Positions 33,750 to 42,803 of a DNA stretch of 64,000 nucleotides are shown one piece after another. This DNA is from Candidatus Kaistia colombiensis. GTDB lineage: Bacteria > Pseudomonadota > Alphaproteobacteria > Rhizobiales > Kaistiaceae. Numbering within the stretch: the first letter of the stretch is position 1; each line of letters opens with the position of its first letter. Where the stretch lies: assembly GCA_029203105.1 (NCBI GenBank), contig CP119318.1, positions 3,610,501 to 3,674,500 of the forward strand, in the 5' to 3' direction. The notes beneath the pieces were generated by a model that saw only the letters and a list, made by a program, of their open reading frames with translations, made no database searches and was not told the origin of the DNA. Both the position numbers and the translations under genes were made by a program.

Positions 33750-35261
33750 ATGCAGCCGCCTGACACCACAATCCCGATCGTCGAGGCACGCGGCGTCTCC
33801 AAGCGCTATGGCCCGACCACCGCGCTGCATGAAGCGCATATCCAGGTCTTCGCCGGCGAGTCGCACGCACTGGTCGGCCGCAACGGCGCCGGCAAGTCGA
33901 CATTGGTCGGCATCCTGACCGGGCTGCGCGCCCCGGATTCCGGCCAGGTGCTGTTTTCGGGCGTGACCGCCCCGGCCATCTCCGACCGCGAAGGCTGGCG
34001 CAAGCATGTCGCCTGCGTCTACCAGCATTCGACCATCATCCCCGATTTGACCGTCGCCGAGAACCTGTTCATCAACCGCCATCCGACCGAGCGCGGCTTC
34101 ATCAGTTGGTCGACGCTGCGTCGTCGCGCCCGCGAAGTGCTCGACCAATGGGGCGTCAACGTCTCGGAAGATGCCCGCGCCGGCGACCTTCGCATCGAGG
34201 CGCGACAGCTAGTCGAGATCGCCCGCGCCCTCTCCTATGGCGCCCGCTTCATCATTCTCGACGAGCCGACGGCGCAATTGGACGGCGACGAGATCAAGCG
34301 CCTGTTCACCCGCATCCGCGAGCTTCAGGCAGCCGGCGTCACCTTCCTGTTCATCTCGCACCATCTGCAGGAGGTCTACGAGATCTGCCAGGCGGTGACG
34401 GTGCTGCGCGATGCGCGCCACATCATCACCGCGCCGGTCGCCGATCTGCCGAAGGATAGGCTGATCGAGGCGATGACGGGCGAGCATGTCCATCTCGGCG
34501 TCTCGGACGCGGCTGGTCGAACCGTGCCGGAAAGTGCCGCCGTCGCGCTCGAAATCGACCGCCTTTCGGGCGAGGACTTCCAGGATGTAAGTTTCTCCAT
34601 CCGGCGTGGCGAAGTCGTCGGCCTCTCCGGGCCGACTGGCGGCGGGCGCATAGGACTGGCCGAGGCGGTCGCGGGACTGGCGCCCTATTCGGCCGGCGCC
34701 ATCCGCATCGACAAGAAGCCTCTGCCATCCGGCGACGTGACGGCAGCGCTGGAACTCGGTGTCGGCTGCGTGCCGAAGAGCCGGCATGACCAGGGCCTGG
34801 TGCTGACGCAATCGGTCGCCGACAACGCGATCATGACGGTGAACCGCCATCTCGGCCCCTTCGGCTTCATCGCGCCAAAGCGCCGGGCCGAGTTGACCAA
34901 CCGGACGATTTCTTCGCTCGGCATCGTCACGCAGGGCCCAGACCAGCTGGTCTCAGGCCTTTCCGGCGGCAACCAGCAGAAGGTCGTGATGGGCCGGGCG
35001 CTCGCCAACAACCCATCCGTCCTCGTGCTGATGGACCCGACAGCCGGCGTCGACGTCAAGTCGAAGGAAGCGCTTCTGACCGTCATCGAGCGGATGCGGC
35101 AGGAGGGCAAGGCCATCCTCGTCGTCAGCAGCGAGATCGAGGATCTGAGAACCTGTGACCGGGTGCTGGTGATGCAGCACGGATCGGTTGTCGCGGAACA
35201 CAAGGCAGGCTGGAGCGACAATGCGCTCGTCGCCTCCATCGAAGGGATCGAGCTCGCATGA
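33750..35261 (+). CDS. ABC sugar importer ATP-binding protein (RbsA-type)
   Basis: A 503-residue tandem ATPase. Domain 1 has Walker A GRNGAGKST and Walker B FIILDEPTAQL. In domain 2 the P-loop is degenerate (GPTGGGRIG, no Lys), while the signature LSGGNQQKVVMGRAL and Walker B LVLMDPTAGVDVKSKE are kept. That asymmetry is usual for RbsA-type proteins. ATG 33750 begins the recognisable protein; an earlier in-frame ATG at 33603 runs through the repeat and is unlikely. Its stop overlaps the permease start (ATGA). Confidence 0.91.
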   Translation: MQPPDTTIPIVEARGVSKRYGPTTALHEAHIQVFAGESHALVGRNGAGKSTLVGILTGLRAPDSGQVLFSGVTAPAISDREGWRKHVACVYQHSTIIPDLTVAENLFINRHPTERGFISWSTLRRRAREVLDQWGVNVSEDARAGDLRIEARQLVEIARALSYGARFIILDEPTAQLDGDEIKRLFTRIRELQAAGVTFLFISHHLQEVYEICQAVTVLRDARHIITAPVADLPKDRLIEAMTGEHVHLGVSDAAGRTVPESAAVALEIDRLSGEDFQDVSFSIRRGEVVGLSGPTGGGRIGLAEAVAGLAPYSAGAIRIDKKPLPSGDVTAALELGVGCVPKSRHDQGLVLTQSVADNAIMTVNRHLGPFGFIAPKRRAELTNRTISSLGIVTQGPDQLVSGLSGGNQQKVVMGRALANNPSVLVLMDPTAGVDVKSKEALLTVIERMRQEGKAILVVSSEIEDLRTCDRVLVMQHGSVVAEHKAGWSDNALVASIEGIELA

Positions 35262-36280
35262 ACACGCAACCAACCGCCACCGCGGCGACGCTCAATGCCG
35301 GAGCCAAGCCCGCGCCACGCCGGCCGATGATCCGCCTGCATGATCTGGCGCTGCTGCCGGCGCTGCTGATCCTGATCGTTATCGGCGCCTTCATCAGCCC
35401 CGCCTTCCTGACACAGGGCAACGTCAACACCATCCTCACCTCCTCCGCCGCGCTGGCGCTGGTGGTGCTGGCCGAATCGCTGATCATCATCACCGGAAAG
35501 TTCGATCTCTCGCTCGAATCGACGGCAGGCTTTGCCCCCGCCATCGGCGCCCTGCTCGTCCTGCCAGTCGCCAATAACGGCTTCGGCATCGAGCTGCCGA
35601 CCTTTGTCGGCATTCTGATCGTCATCGGCGTCGGCGCGCTGATCGGCTTCATCAACGGCATCCTCGTCGTCCGCTTCACGCTGAACGCCTTCATCGTGAC
35701 GCTCGCCATGCTGATCATCCTGCGCGGCATGCTGGTCGGCGCCACCAGCGGGCGGACCCTGTTCGACCTGCCGGACGCCTTCTATGCGCTGATGATCATA
35801 ACCTTCCTCGGCCTGCCGCTGGCGGTCTGGCTGGCGGCGCTCGCCTTCCTCGTCGCCGCGATCGTGCTGCGCTATCACCGGCTCGGCCGCGCGCTCTATG
35901 CGATCGGCGGCAATCCGGAGGCAGCGCGCGCCGCCGGCATCCGCGTCGAGCGCATCACCTGCGGCGTCTATATCCTGGCCGGCATGCTGGCAGCGGTCGG
36001 CGGGCTGGTGATCACCGGCTATGTCGGCGCCATCAGCGCCAACCAGGGCAACGGCATGATCTTCACCGTGTTCGCAGCAGCGGTGATCGGTGGCATTTCG
36101 CTCGATGGCGGTCGCGGCACCATGTTCGGCGCCCTGACCGGCGTGCTGCTGCTCGGCGTCGTGCAGAATTTGCTGACGCTGGCGCAGGTGCCGTCCTTCT
36201 GGATCCAGGCGATCTACGGCGCCATCATCCTCGGCGCGCTGATGATCGCCCGCATGGCATCCGGCAAGGCCCAGACCTGA
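35258..36280 (+). CDS. ABC sugar importer permease (RbsC-like)
   Basis: A 340-residue inner-membrane permease (BPD_transp_2). It has hydrophobic segments from LALLPALLILIVIGAFI on, the family phrase ITGKFDLSLEST, and YAIGGNPEAARAAGIRVERI in a cytosolic loop. It is the last gene of the third importer cluster, followed 26 bp later by a strong terminator. Confidence 0.93.
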   Translation: MNTQPTATAATLNAGAKPAPRRPMIRLHDLALLPALLILIVIGAFISPAFLTQGNVNTILTSSAALALVVLAESLIIITGKFDLSLESTAGFAPAIGALLVLPVANNGFGIELPTFVGILIVIGVGALIGFINGILVVRFTLNAFIVTLAMLIILRGMLVGATSGRTLFDLPDAFYALMIITFLGLPLAVWLAALAFLVAAIVLRYHRLGRALYAIGGNPEAARAAGIRVERITCGVYILAGMLAAVGGLVITGYVGAISANQGNGMIFTVFAAAVIGGISLDGGRGTMFGALTGVLLLGVVQNLLTLAQVPSFWIQAIYGAIILGALMIARMASGKAQT

Positions 36281-36305
36281 GGCCTGCTCGCTGCCTGATC
36301 AAAGA

Positions 36306-36336
36306 AAAGCCGCCGCATCGAAGGATGCGGCGGCTT
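36306..36336 (+). terminator. Rho-independent terminator, probably bidirectional
   Basis: AAAGCCGCCGCATC and GATGCGGCGGCTTT form a 14-bp perfect stem around the loop GAAG, with A- and T-rich flanks on both sides. It separates the importer operon from the convergent collagen-like gene. Confidence 0.88.
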
Positions 36337-36358
36337 TATCGTTTCTGCTGCCGGCCGA

Positions 36359-37441
36359 CTAGATCCGGCGGGCCATCTTGCAGAGCTTGACCAGATCGCC
36401 GTCATAGGAGAACGGGTTGCGAAGGATGGTCGGACACTTGTTGCGCATCGCCTGCTGATCGGCCCCGCTCAAACCGCTGTCCGAGACCGAGGTCGGGCCA
36501 TCGGGATTGCCGGCGCCGGGGTTGCCCGGTCCACCGGGTGTTCCTGGGCCACCGGGATTGCCCGGGCCACCAGGTCCTCCAGGTCCGCGTGTGCCGCTAC
36601 CGCACGATCCGCCGACGCTCAGGCACAGGTTGAGCAGCTTGCCCGGCTGGAGCACGGCAAGACGCGTATCGAGCAGGCCGAGGATCTGGCTGCGGTCACC
36701 ATTGCCGCAACCGGAACCACCGCCCGCATTCAGGCAGACCTTGGCCAGATCCTTCTTCGAAAGTACCGCTGCCTTGGCATGGATGCCGCCGATCAGGTTG
36801 GATTTCACATTGGCGTTGGCGAGCCCCTTCTTGCTCAGGACATTCGCCGTGACCCTGGTGGCGCCCTTGCCGCCGCAACTTGCGCCGACCGTGACGCAGA
36901 CATTGGCCAGTTCATCCTTCGAAAGCAGCTTGAGGTGGGCATCGACCAGCTTGATCACCTGATCGCGCTGACCACCGCAACCCGCCTGCCCGCCGACGCC
37001 GAGGCAGAGGCGGATCAGTTCGCGCTTCGAAAGCAGGTCGACGCGCGCATCAATGCCGGACAACAGCGTCGACCGGGGCTCGTTGCGCAGGGTCGCAGTG
37101 GTGGCGCCGCTGGAATCGGTGCCGGCAACGCCGCCGGCCGCGCCCGTCATTCCGGTTACCGTGTTGGCGACGGCACCCGTCACATTGTTGACGGTACCGC
37201 CGAGCGCCGAACCGGTATTGGAGACGGTGTTGCCCAGCGCGGTGCCGGTGTTGGCGACCGAGTTGCCAAGACCGCCTCCGACGGTGCCGCCCACAGCTCC
37301 GGTTACGCCAGTGACGGTCCCGCCGACGGCACCGGTCACGCCGCTGACAACACCTCCGAGGCCACCGCCGGCGTAGGCCGGCATCAGCATGGTTCCCATC
37401 AGCAAGGCTGCCGATGTGGCTGCGATTCGAATTCCAATCAT
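36359..37441 (-). CDS. Secreted protein with Cys-containing repeats and a collagen-like stretch
   Basis: A 360-residue protein of unknown function. The signal peptide IGIRIAATSAALLMGTMLMP ends at AYAGG. Next comes a low-complexity part of Gly, Val, Thr and Asn (GAVGGTVTGVTGAVGGTVGG), then four imperfect repeats with the pattern xLLSKxEL-xxxCLxVGGxxGCG (for example LLSKRELIRLCLGVGGQAGC, VLSKKDLAKVCLNAGGGSGC). A Gly-Pro-rich collagen-like stretch (GPGGPGGPGNPGGPGTPGGP) follows, and a C-terminal domain ends in DGDLVKLCKMARRI. ATG 37441 has GGAGGG upstream and is preferred over 37453. It is likely exported and disulfide-bonded; adhesion or surface scaffolding is a guess. Confidence 0.82.
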   Translation of the reverse strand: MIGIRIAATSAALLMGTMLMPAYAGGGLGGVVSGVTGAVGGTVTGVTGAVGGTVGGGLGNSVANTGTALGNTVSNTGSALGGTVNNVTGAVANTVTGMTGAAGGVAGTDSSGATTATLRNEPRSTLLSGIDARVDLLSKRELIRLCLGVGGQAGCGGQRDQVIKLVDAHLKLLSKDELANVCVTVGASCGGKGATRVTANVLSKKGLANANVKSNLIGGIHAKAAVLSKKDLAKVCLNAGGGSGCGNGDRSQILGLLDTRLAVLQPGKLLNLCLSVGGSCGSGTRGPGGPGGPGNPGGPGTPGGPGNPGAGNPDGPTSVSDSGLSGADQQAMRNKCPTILRNPFSYDGDLVKLCKMARRI

Positions 37442-38172
37442 GAAGCCCTCCATTGCCGCTCGCTACACGAATGCCTCCCCCAATGGCACTACAATACAAT
37501 AATTATGAGAAAATTCGATTCATTTGACAATTAGATCTGTCGACATGCTGACGGATTGCTAAACGCGCACCGATATAAGCAGATTCCGACTGAGTATTTC
37601 AATTTTTTAAATAGATATTGCATCGCAATACCGATCCAGATCCACGAACCTGCGACCGGATCCCGACAGAACCGAAGCCGAATACCGAGGGAACCCTAGG
37701 GCAAGCGGCCGCGATAACTGGATCCAGACGAAAAACCCCACAGGAACCAACTCAGATAAACGACCACGTATTGCCACACGCCCCGCAAATTTTGCTTGAA
37801 TATGACATCGAGACGCACTTCGATTTCGTGAAATTCGCACGCATCCAAGTATCAAAATAATACAGAATTATGAATAGGCGGCAAATATATAAAAAACTCG
37901 AAACAATTAAGCCACTAGTGAAATTCATAAACCTATAATACTTCAAATTACGATCATTTTACATTGAAACGTCAGGCCGGCCGGCTAGTTTGCCGGTGCC
38001 TGCCGCGAGGGGTCGCAGCGGGCACCGTACGCAGTGTCCTGAACAGGGATGCGCGGCGGCCAACTCGAACGAGGGTCTGGGGCGCATTGCTGTCGCGTCG
38101 GACTGATCTGCGGATCAGACCGACGCCGGAGCGGCTGCGCATTTTACCCTCCCATCATTTGGAAGGTCAGAA
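37442..38172. other. AT-rich 731-bp spacer without a convincing gene
   Basis: This is the longest gene-poor stretch in the window, and its base composition differs sharply from the surroundings (notably 37480-37630 and 37840-37965, rich in A and T runs). Two open frames of 80 and 64 codons exist but show no protein-like composition and no ribosome site. It ends at the porin gene, so its right side presumably holds the porin promoter and leader. A non-coding RNA is possible but not demonstrable. Confidence 0.6.
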
Positions 38173-39441
38173 ATGACGTTTAAGTCTCTTATTCTCGGCT
38201 CCGCGGCCGCGATGATTGTCGCCGGCGCCGCCAACGCCGCCGATCTCACGGTGGCCGAGCCGGTCGACTACGTGAAGGTCTGCGACGCCTTCGGCAAGGG
38301 CTTCTACTATTCGCCCGGCACCGACACCTGCATCAAGGTCGGCGGCTACGTGAAGTTCGTCACGCAGTTCGGCGACAACGACTTCGGCGCGTTCAACAAG
38401 CTCTACAAGAACAGCAACTGGAATAACTTCTACACGGAAGCCTCGATCCAGCTGACCGGTTCGTCGATCACCGAATACGGCAACCTGACCGGTTGGATCG
38501 ACGTCCGCGCCAAGACCGGCAACGAGGCGGGCACCGGCACCTTCGCCGACCTGATCAACGCCCAGACCAACTCGGCCTATGTCGACACCGCCTGGCTGCA
38601 GTTCGGCCCGATCAAGGCTGGTCGCTTCAAATCGCTGTTCGATTTCGGCCAGGGCTTCGACGACACCGGCATGTTCGCGTCGGACACCAAGACCGACCAC
38701 ATCGAACTGAGCTATACGGTCAATGGCTTCGGCCTCTCGCTGTCGCTGGAAGACAACCGCGACCGCGGCGCCGCCGGCTTCGTCAACGGTCTCTACGACG
38801 TCAACAACAACCTGATCGCCAGCGGTGGCCAGGACAACATCCCCGACATCATCGGCGCCGTGACCTACGCCTCGGGCATCTTCAAGACGAAGGTCGCCGC
38901 GGCATACGTCAAGCACGCCATCGACATCTCGGGCGCCGGCAACGCCGCCAGCCCGTATGTCTTCGAGGACAAGAGCGGCTTCGCGGTCGGCGGCATCGTC
39001 GAGCTGGCGCTCGACAGCATCTCGAAGGGCGACAAGCTCCAGGTCTCGGCCAGCTATGCCCAGAACGCCAATTCGTTCACCGGCATCACCGGCGGCACCT
39101 CGGTGTCGAACCTGTCCGGTTCGCTGACCGGCATGTCGGCACTCGATTTCGTCCCCGGCGACAGCTGGAGCGGCTTCGTTTCGTACAAGCACGTCTGGTC
39201 GGATCGCGTCTGGACCTCGCTCTCGGGCGGCTACGCCAAGTTCGAAGGCACCGCCGACTACGCCGCCTGGAAGGATCGCGCGTTCGACGCCTGGCGCGTC
39301 GGTTCGACGACCAACTTCACGCCGGTCAAGGGCCTCGACCTGCTGGTTGACGTCTTCTACAGCTCCGTCTCCTCCGACACTTCCAAGATCAAGGATGGCG
39401 ACGCCTGGCAGACCAACATCTTCCTGAAGCGTTCCTGGTAA
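38173..39441 (+). CDS. Outer-membrane porin (rhizobial Omp2/RopA-like)
   Basis: A 422-residue outer-membrane beta-barrel of the alphaproteobacterial porin family. The signal peptide SLILGSAAAMIVAGAANA is followed by ADLTVAEPVDYVKVCDAFGKGF, with YSPGTDTCIKVGGYVKF forming the first strand and a conserved Cys pair (VCDAFG, DTCIK). It ends with NIFLKRSW; a terminal aromatic residue is needed for barrel insertion. The long AT-rich leader suggests strong or regulated expression. A rho-independent terminator follows. Confidence 0.94.
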   Translation: MTFKSLILGSAAAMIVAGAANAADLTVAEPVDYVKVCDAFGKGFYYSPGTDTCIKVGGYVKFVTQFGDNDFGAFNKLYKNSNWNNFYTEASIQLTGSSITEYGNLTGWIDVRAKTGNEAGTGTFADLINAQTNSAYVDTAWLQFGPIKAGRFKSLFDFGQGFDDTGMFASDTKTDHIELSYTVNGFGLSLSLEDNRDRGAAGFVNGLYDVNNNLIASGGQDNIPDIIGAVTYASGIFKTKVAAAYVKHAIDISGAGNAASPYVFEDKSGFAVGGIVELALDSISKGDKLQVSASYAQNANSFTGITGGTSVSNLSGSLTGMSALDFVPGDSWSGFVSYKHVWSDRVWTSLSGGYAKFEGTADYAAWKDRAFDAWRVGSTTNFTPVKGLDLLVDVFYSSVSSDTSKIKDGDAWQTNIFLKRSW

Positions 39442-39476
39442 TCGATTTGGCTCCAGGCCGAGAGGCCCGGAACCGG

Positions 39477-39507
39477 AACCCGGCGGAGCAATCCGCCGGG
39501 TTTTTCT
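39477..39507 (+). terminator. Rho-independent terminator after the porin gene
   Basis: AACCCGGCGGA and TCCGCCGGGTT form a perfect 11-bp stem around GCAA, followed by TTTTTCTTT. The stem ends just before the stop of the convergent gene at 39514. Confidence 0.92.
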
Positions 39508-39513
39508 TTGTCT

Positions 39514-39822
39514 TCAGTCGCGCAGCAGAGCGCTGAGGATAGCCGCTCGCTCGACGGCGAGGTCGCCTTCGCCGGGCGCCCGCCCGGCCCGGCCATACCA
39601 GTAGCGGGCATTCCAGAGATCGCCTTCGATGCGATGGACATGGGCGTGAACCCAGGCGCCGGCTCGACCTTCATCGTCCTGCACCAGCGCATGCGCCGCG
39701 TCCCACTCACCCTTCTCGAGATGCCAGAGCGCGGCCAGCGGCGCGGAGAACCCGGCTGGCGGCTCGGCATCGCCGAGCGTCGCGCGAAAATTCTCCAGCG
39801 ATCCGGTTGGCGTCCGATTCAT
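39514..39822 (-). CDS. Conserved hypothetical protein
   Basis: A 102-residue protein of unknown function. It is soluble, without signal or membrane segments. Characteristic parts are FRATLGDAEPPAGFSAPLAA, LWHLEKGEWDAAHALVQDDE and IEGDLWNARYWYGRAGR. The helical, TPR-like spacing of aromatic and Ala residues suggests a small helix-pair fold. I recall similar short proteins in Rhizobiales, but no function is known to me. It converges on the porin terminator. Confidence 0.75.
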   Translation of the reverse strand: MNRTPTGSLENFRATLGDAEPPAGFSAPLAALWHLEKGEWDAAHALVQDDEGRAGAWVHAHVHRIEGDLWNARYWYGRAGRAPGEGDLAVERAAILSALLRD

Positions 39823-40086
39823 TTTTTCCTCCCGAGGACGATGCAGGCGCGAGGCATGAATGGCGCCTGTCCGGTGCCCACTTTGGCCCCCAGCATGCCA
39901 AACCGGCTTGCCCGCGCCAACGGATGTCGCTAGAAATCCCGCGTCTCAGGAGTTTGGATGTCGACCACTTCGCAGTCCCGGTGATCCCCTGCCCCCGTTA
40001 GGCAGGGTTTGAAGCCCTCGCGCCATCGGCGCGCGGCCCGCGGAATCGCGGCTTCGATCACCCGACTTCTGAACGAAACTCCCATC

Positions 40087-40344
40087 ATGAATGTCTCGAA
40101 GGCCGAGCAGCGTGTCTTGCACGCGCTCGCTCAAGGCGGTGTCATCCGCCATCGCAAGGACGAATCCGGCCGCATCATCACGGCTGACTGCACCACAAGG
40201 GACGGCTGGATCCTGACGGATTGTTCGCTCGACTTGTTCCAGCGCCTGAGGCGGCGACGCCTGGTCGCGTCGCAGAACGGCGCGCCCTACCGCATCACGC
40301 GGGCGGGCCTGGACGCGGTTCGCGCCCAGCTGGACAATCGCTGA
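40087..40344 (+). CDS. YjhX-family protein (UPF0386)
   Basis: An 85-residue protein of the YjhX/UPF0386 family. It reads MNVSKAEQRVLHALAQGGVI, CTTRDGWILTDCSLDLFQRL and the winged-helix-like LVASQNGAPYRITRAGLDAV. E. coli YjhX has been described as a toxin with the antitoxin YjhQ. No YjhQ-like acetyltransferase gene lies next to it here, so a toxin role cannot be assumed. ATG 40087 is the family start. The spacer 39823-40086 contains a CCCTGCC/GGCAGGG hairpin (39987-40007). Confidence 0.85.
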   Translation: MNVSKAEQRVLHALAQGGVIRHRKDESGRIITADCTTRDGWILTDCSLDLFQRLRRRRLVASQNGAPYRITRAGLDAVRAQLDNR

Positions 40345-40385
40345 AGAAATACCGGCGGGCTCGAACGGCCCGCCGGCAATTCGCC

Positions 40386-40691
40386 TTACTGCGCGAGACG
40401 GGCGGCGATGGTGCGCCGCTCGTATTCGATGTTCCACTCGATCAACCGGCGCCAGAGATCGCGCGCCAACTGCTCGTCCAGGCCGGCCTCGTTGGCCGCC
40501 ACCGCGACACGGTCGAGAACCTCGTCGACCCGCTCCGGCACCAGCGCCTCGTCGGGCGACGACTTGATCTCCGCCATGCGCCGAACGTAGCCGAAACGCT
40601 CGGCCAGCAACGCGACGAGATCGGCGTCGAGCCGGTCGATCTCGGTGCGGATATGCGCCTTGCTCGTGCAATCGGCCGGCTTGCGGATCAT
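40386..40691 (-). CDS. Chorismate mutase (AroQ type)
   Basis: The 101-residue all-helical AroQ-class enzyme converts chorismate to prephenate. It has the first-helix pattern RTEIDRLDADLVALLAERFG with catalytic Arg and Lys (YVRRMAEIKSS), the VPERVDEVLDRVA middle and the last helix DLWRRLIEWNIEYE. The short length is like stand-alone mutases or the pyochelin-type isochorismate pyruvate-lyases of the same fold. It starts 7 bp after the gatA stop on the same strand, so it is probably in the gatC-gatA operon. Confidence 0.88.
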   Translation of the reverse strand: MIRKPADCTSKAHIRTEIDRLDADLVALLAERFGYVRRMAEIKSSPDEALVPERVDEVLDRVAVAANEAGLDEQLARDLWRRLIEWNIEYERRTIAARLAQ

Positions 40692-40698
40692 GACGACA

Positions 40699-42189
40699 TC
40701 ACCACCACTTCGACGGCGTGAAGGTGCCTGCCGCGTCCTCGATCACCTGGCCGAGGCGGAACAGCGTCTCTTCCTCGAACGGACGACCGATCAGTTGCAG
40801 GCCGAGCGGCAGCTTCGACTTGTCGAGGCCAGCCGGAACGGCGAGGCCCGGCAGGCCGGCCATGTTCACCGTCACCGTGAAGACGTCGTTCAGATACATC
40901 TCGACCGGCGACGCGAGCGCCATTTCCTCCAGGCCGAAGGCGGCCGAAGGGGTGGCCGGCGTCAGCACGGCATCGACACCGGCGGCGAAGGCGAGGTCGA
41001 AATCGCGCTTGATCAGGGTGCGGATACGCTGCGCGCGGACGTAATAGGCGTCGTAATAGCCGGCCGACAGCACATAGGTGCCGATCAGGATGCGGCGCTT
41101 CACCTCGCGGCCGAAGCCGGCGGAGCGGGTGTTCTCGTACATCGAGGCGATGTCTTCGCCCGGCACGCGCAGGCCATAGCGCACGCCGTCATAGCGGGCG
41201 AGGTTGGACGAGGCCTCGGCCGGCGCCACGATGTAATAGGCCGGCAGGGCGTATTTCGTGTGCGGCAGCGAGATGTCGACGATCTCGGCGCCGGCTTCCT
41301 TCAGCCAGGCGATGCCCTGCTGCCAGAGCGCCTCGATCTCGGCCGACATGCCATCGAGCCGGTATTCGCGCGGGATTCCGATCCGCAGGCCCTTCACCGA
41401 CTGGCCGACGGCGCCCTCATAGTTGCCGACCGGAACGTCGACCGAGGTCGTGTCCTTGGCGTCGACCGAGGCCATCGACTTCAGCAGGATCGCGGCGTCG
41501 CGCACGGTGCGGGCGATCGGGCCGGCCTGGTCGAGCGACGAGGCGAAGGCGACGGTGCCCCAGCGCGAGCAGCGGCCATAAGTCGGCTTGATGCCAACCG
41601 TGCCGGTGAAGGCGGCCGGCTGGCGGATCGAGCCGCCCGTATCGGTCGCCGTGGCGCCGGCGCAAAGACGCGCGGCGACCGCCGCGGCCGAACCGCCCGA
41701 CGAACCGCCGGGGACCAGCGGCGCGTTGGACCCTTCCTTGCGCCAGGGATTGACGACCGGGCCGTAATAGGAGGTCTCGTTCGACGAGCCCATGGCGAAC
41801 TCGTCCATGTTGAGCTTGCCGAGCATGACCGCGCCGTCATTCCAGAGATTGGCGGTGACGGTCGATTCGTAGTTGGGCTTGAACTTGTCGAGAATGTGCG
41901 ACGCCGCCTGGGTGTGCACGCCTTCGGTCGCGAACAGGTCCTTGATGCCGAGCGGCACGCCTTCGAGCGCCCTCGCCTCGCCCTTGGCCAGTTTCTCGTC
42001 GGATGCGGCGGCCATGGCGAGCGCCTGCTCCGGCGTCTCGATGATATAGGCGTTCAAGTCACGAGCCGCCTCCATCGAGGCGAGATAGGCCTTGGTCAAT
42101 TCCGTGGCCGAGAAGGCCTTGGCGGTGAGGCCGTCGCGGATTTCGGCGATGGTCAGGCTGGTCAGGTCGGTCGTCGAGGACATCGGCAT
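40699..42189 (-). CDS. gatA: Asp-tRNA(Asn)/Glu-tRNA(Gln) amidotransferase subunit A
   Basis: The 496-residue amidase subunit of GatCAB releases ammonia from glutamine to convert mischarged Glu-tRNA(Gln) or Asp-tRNA(Asn). The Ser-cisSer-Lys triad is visible: Lys in GVPLGIKDLF, the Gly/Ser loop PGGSSGGSAAAVAA, and Ser in DTGGSIRQPAAFTG. The start is ATG 42189 or the ATG two codons later (SSTTDLTSLTIAEIRDG). gatC lies 90 bp upstream; gatB is not in the window. Confidence 0.95.
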   Translation of the reverse strand: MPMSSTTDLTSLTIAEIRDGLTAKAFSATELTKAYLASMEAARDLNAYIIETPEQALAMAAASDEKLAKGEARALEGVPLGIKDLFATEGVHTQAASHILDKFKPNYESTVTANLWNDGAVMLGKLNMDEFAMGSSNETSYYGPVVNPWRKEGSNAPLVPGGSSGGSAAAVAARLCAGATATDTGGSIRQPAAFTGTVGIKPTYGRCSRWGTVAFASSLDQAGPIARTVRDAAILLKSMASVDAKDTTSVDVPVGNYEGAVGQSVKGLRIGIPREYRLDGMSAEIEALWQQGIAWLKEAGAEIVDISLPHTKYALPAYYIVAPAEASSNLARYDGVRYGLRVPGEDIASMYENTRSAGFGREVKRRILIGTYVLSAGYYDAYYVRAQRIRTLIKRDFDLAFAAGVDAVLTPATPSAAFGLEEMALASPVEMYLNDVFTVTVNMAGLPGLAVPAGLDKSKLPLGLQLIGRPFEEETLFRLGQVIEDAAGTFTPSKWW

Positions 42190-42279
42190 CTCGAATGTCA
42201 GGAGGCGGAAGAGGTGAGCGGCGTCACCTGCGAGGACGCTCGCGCCCTCTTCGGAAAGTCAGCGTCCAGTGCCAGGTGG

Positions 42280-42567
42280 CTACTCGACAACCTTCGGCAC
42301 GACGAAGAAATCATCGTCCGAGACCGGCGCATTGCCGACGACGCGGTCGGCATAGAAGCCGTCGGTGACGACGTCTTCGCGCTTCTTCATCGTCTGGGCG
42401 ACGACCGAGGTCAGCGGCTCGACGCCCTCGACATCGACCTCGTTCAACTGCTCTGCGAAACCGAGAATGGCGTTGATCTCGCCCTGGAAGGAAGCGGCTT
42501 CCTCCTCGGTGACAGCGATCCGGGCGAGATGAGCGACCCGCTTGACGGTGGCGATGTCGACGGACAT
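42280..42567 (-). CDS. gatC: Asp-tRNA(Asn)/Glu-tRNA(Gln) amidotransferase subunit C
   Basis: The 95-residue small subunit wraps around GatA and GatB and stabilises the complex. Typical parts are VDIATVKRVAHLARIAVTEE, FQGEINAILGFAEQLNEVDV and the end FFVVPKVVE. It precedes gatA on the same strand. The divergent dinB gene begins 236 bp away. Confidence 0.94.
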   Translation of the reverse strand: MSVDIATVKRVAHLARIAVTEEEAASFQGEINAILGFAEQLNEVDVEGVEPLTSVVAQTMKKREDVVTDGFYADRVVGNAPVSDDDFFVVPKVVE

Positions 42568-42803
42568 GGCGAGAACCCTTTGGCAAGAGCCGTTGGCACG
42601 AACCGGTTGAGCGCTCCGGCCACGGCGGAAATGATCCGCTCGCTATATCACCCGCGTCCGCCGCATCGCAACTGAACAGGCGGAAGCCGCGGAGGATTGC
42701 GGCCGGCCGCGACGCTCGGCCGCCGCCCGATCGCGTCAATTGCAGCGCCGCTCCCGGGCGGGTAGTTTTGCCCTTCGCGGCATTGCGCCGCCACCGGGCC
42801 GTC

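Noticed and set aside
37618..37860. 80-codon frame in the AT-rich spacer, and a 64-codon frame opposite it
   Set aside because: No ribosome site, no recognisable composition, and the frames overlap each other.
40087..40344. YjhX-YjhQ toxin-antitoxin pair
   Set aside because: Only the YjhX-like gene is present; there is no acetyltransferase-type antitoxin gene next to it.
40645..42675. 676-codon open frame on the plus strand
   Set aside because: Antisense to gatA and gatC; composition typical of a shadow frame.
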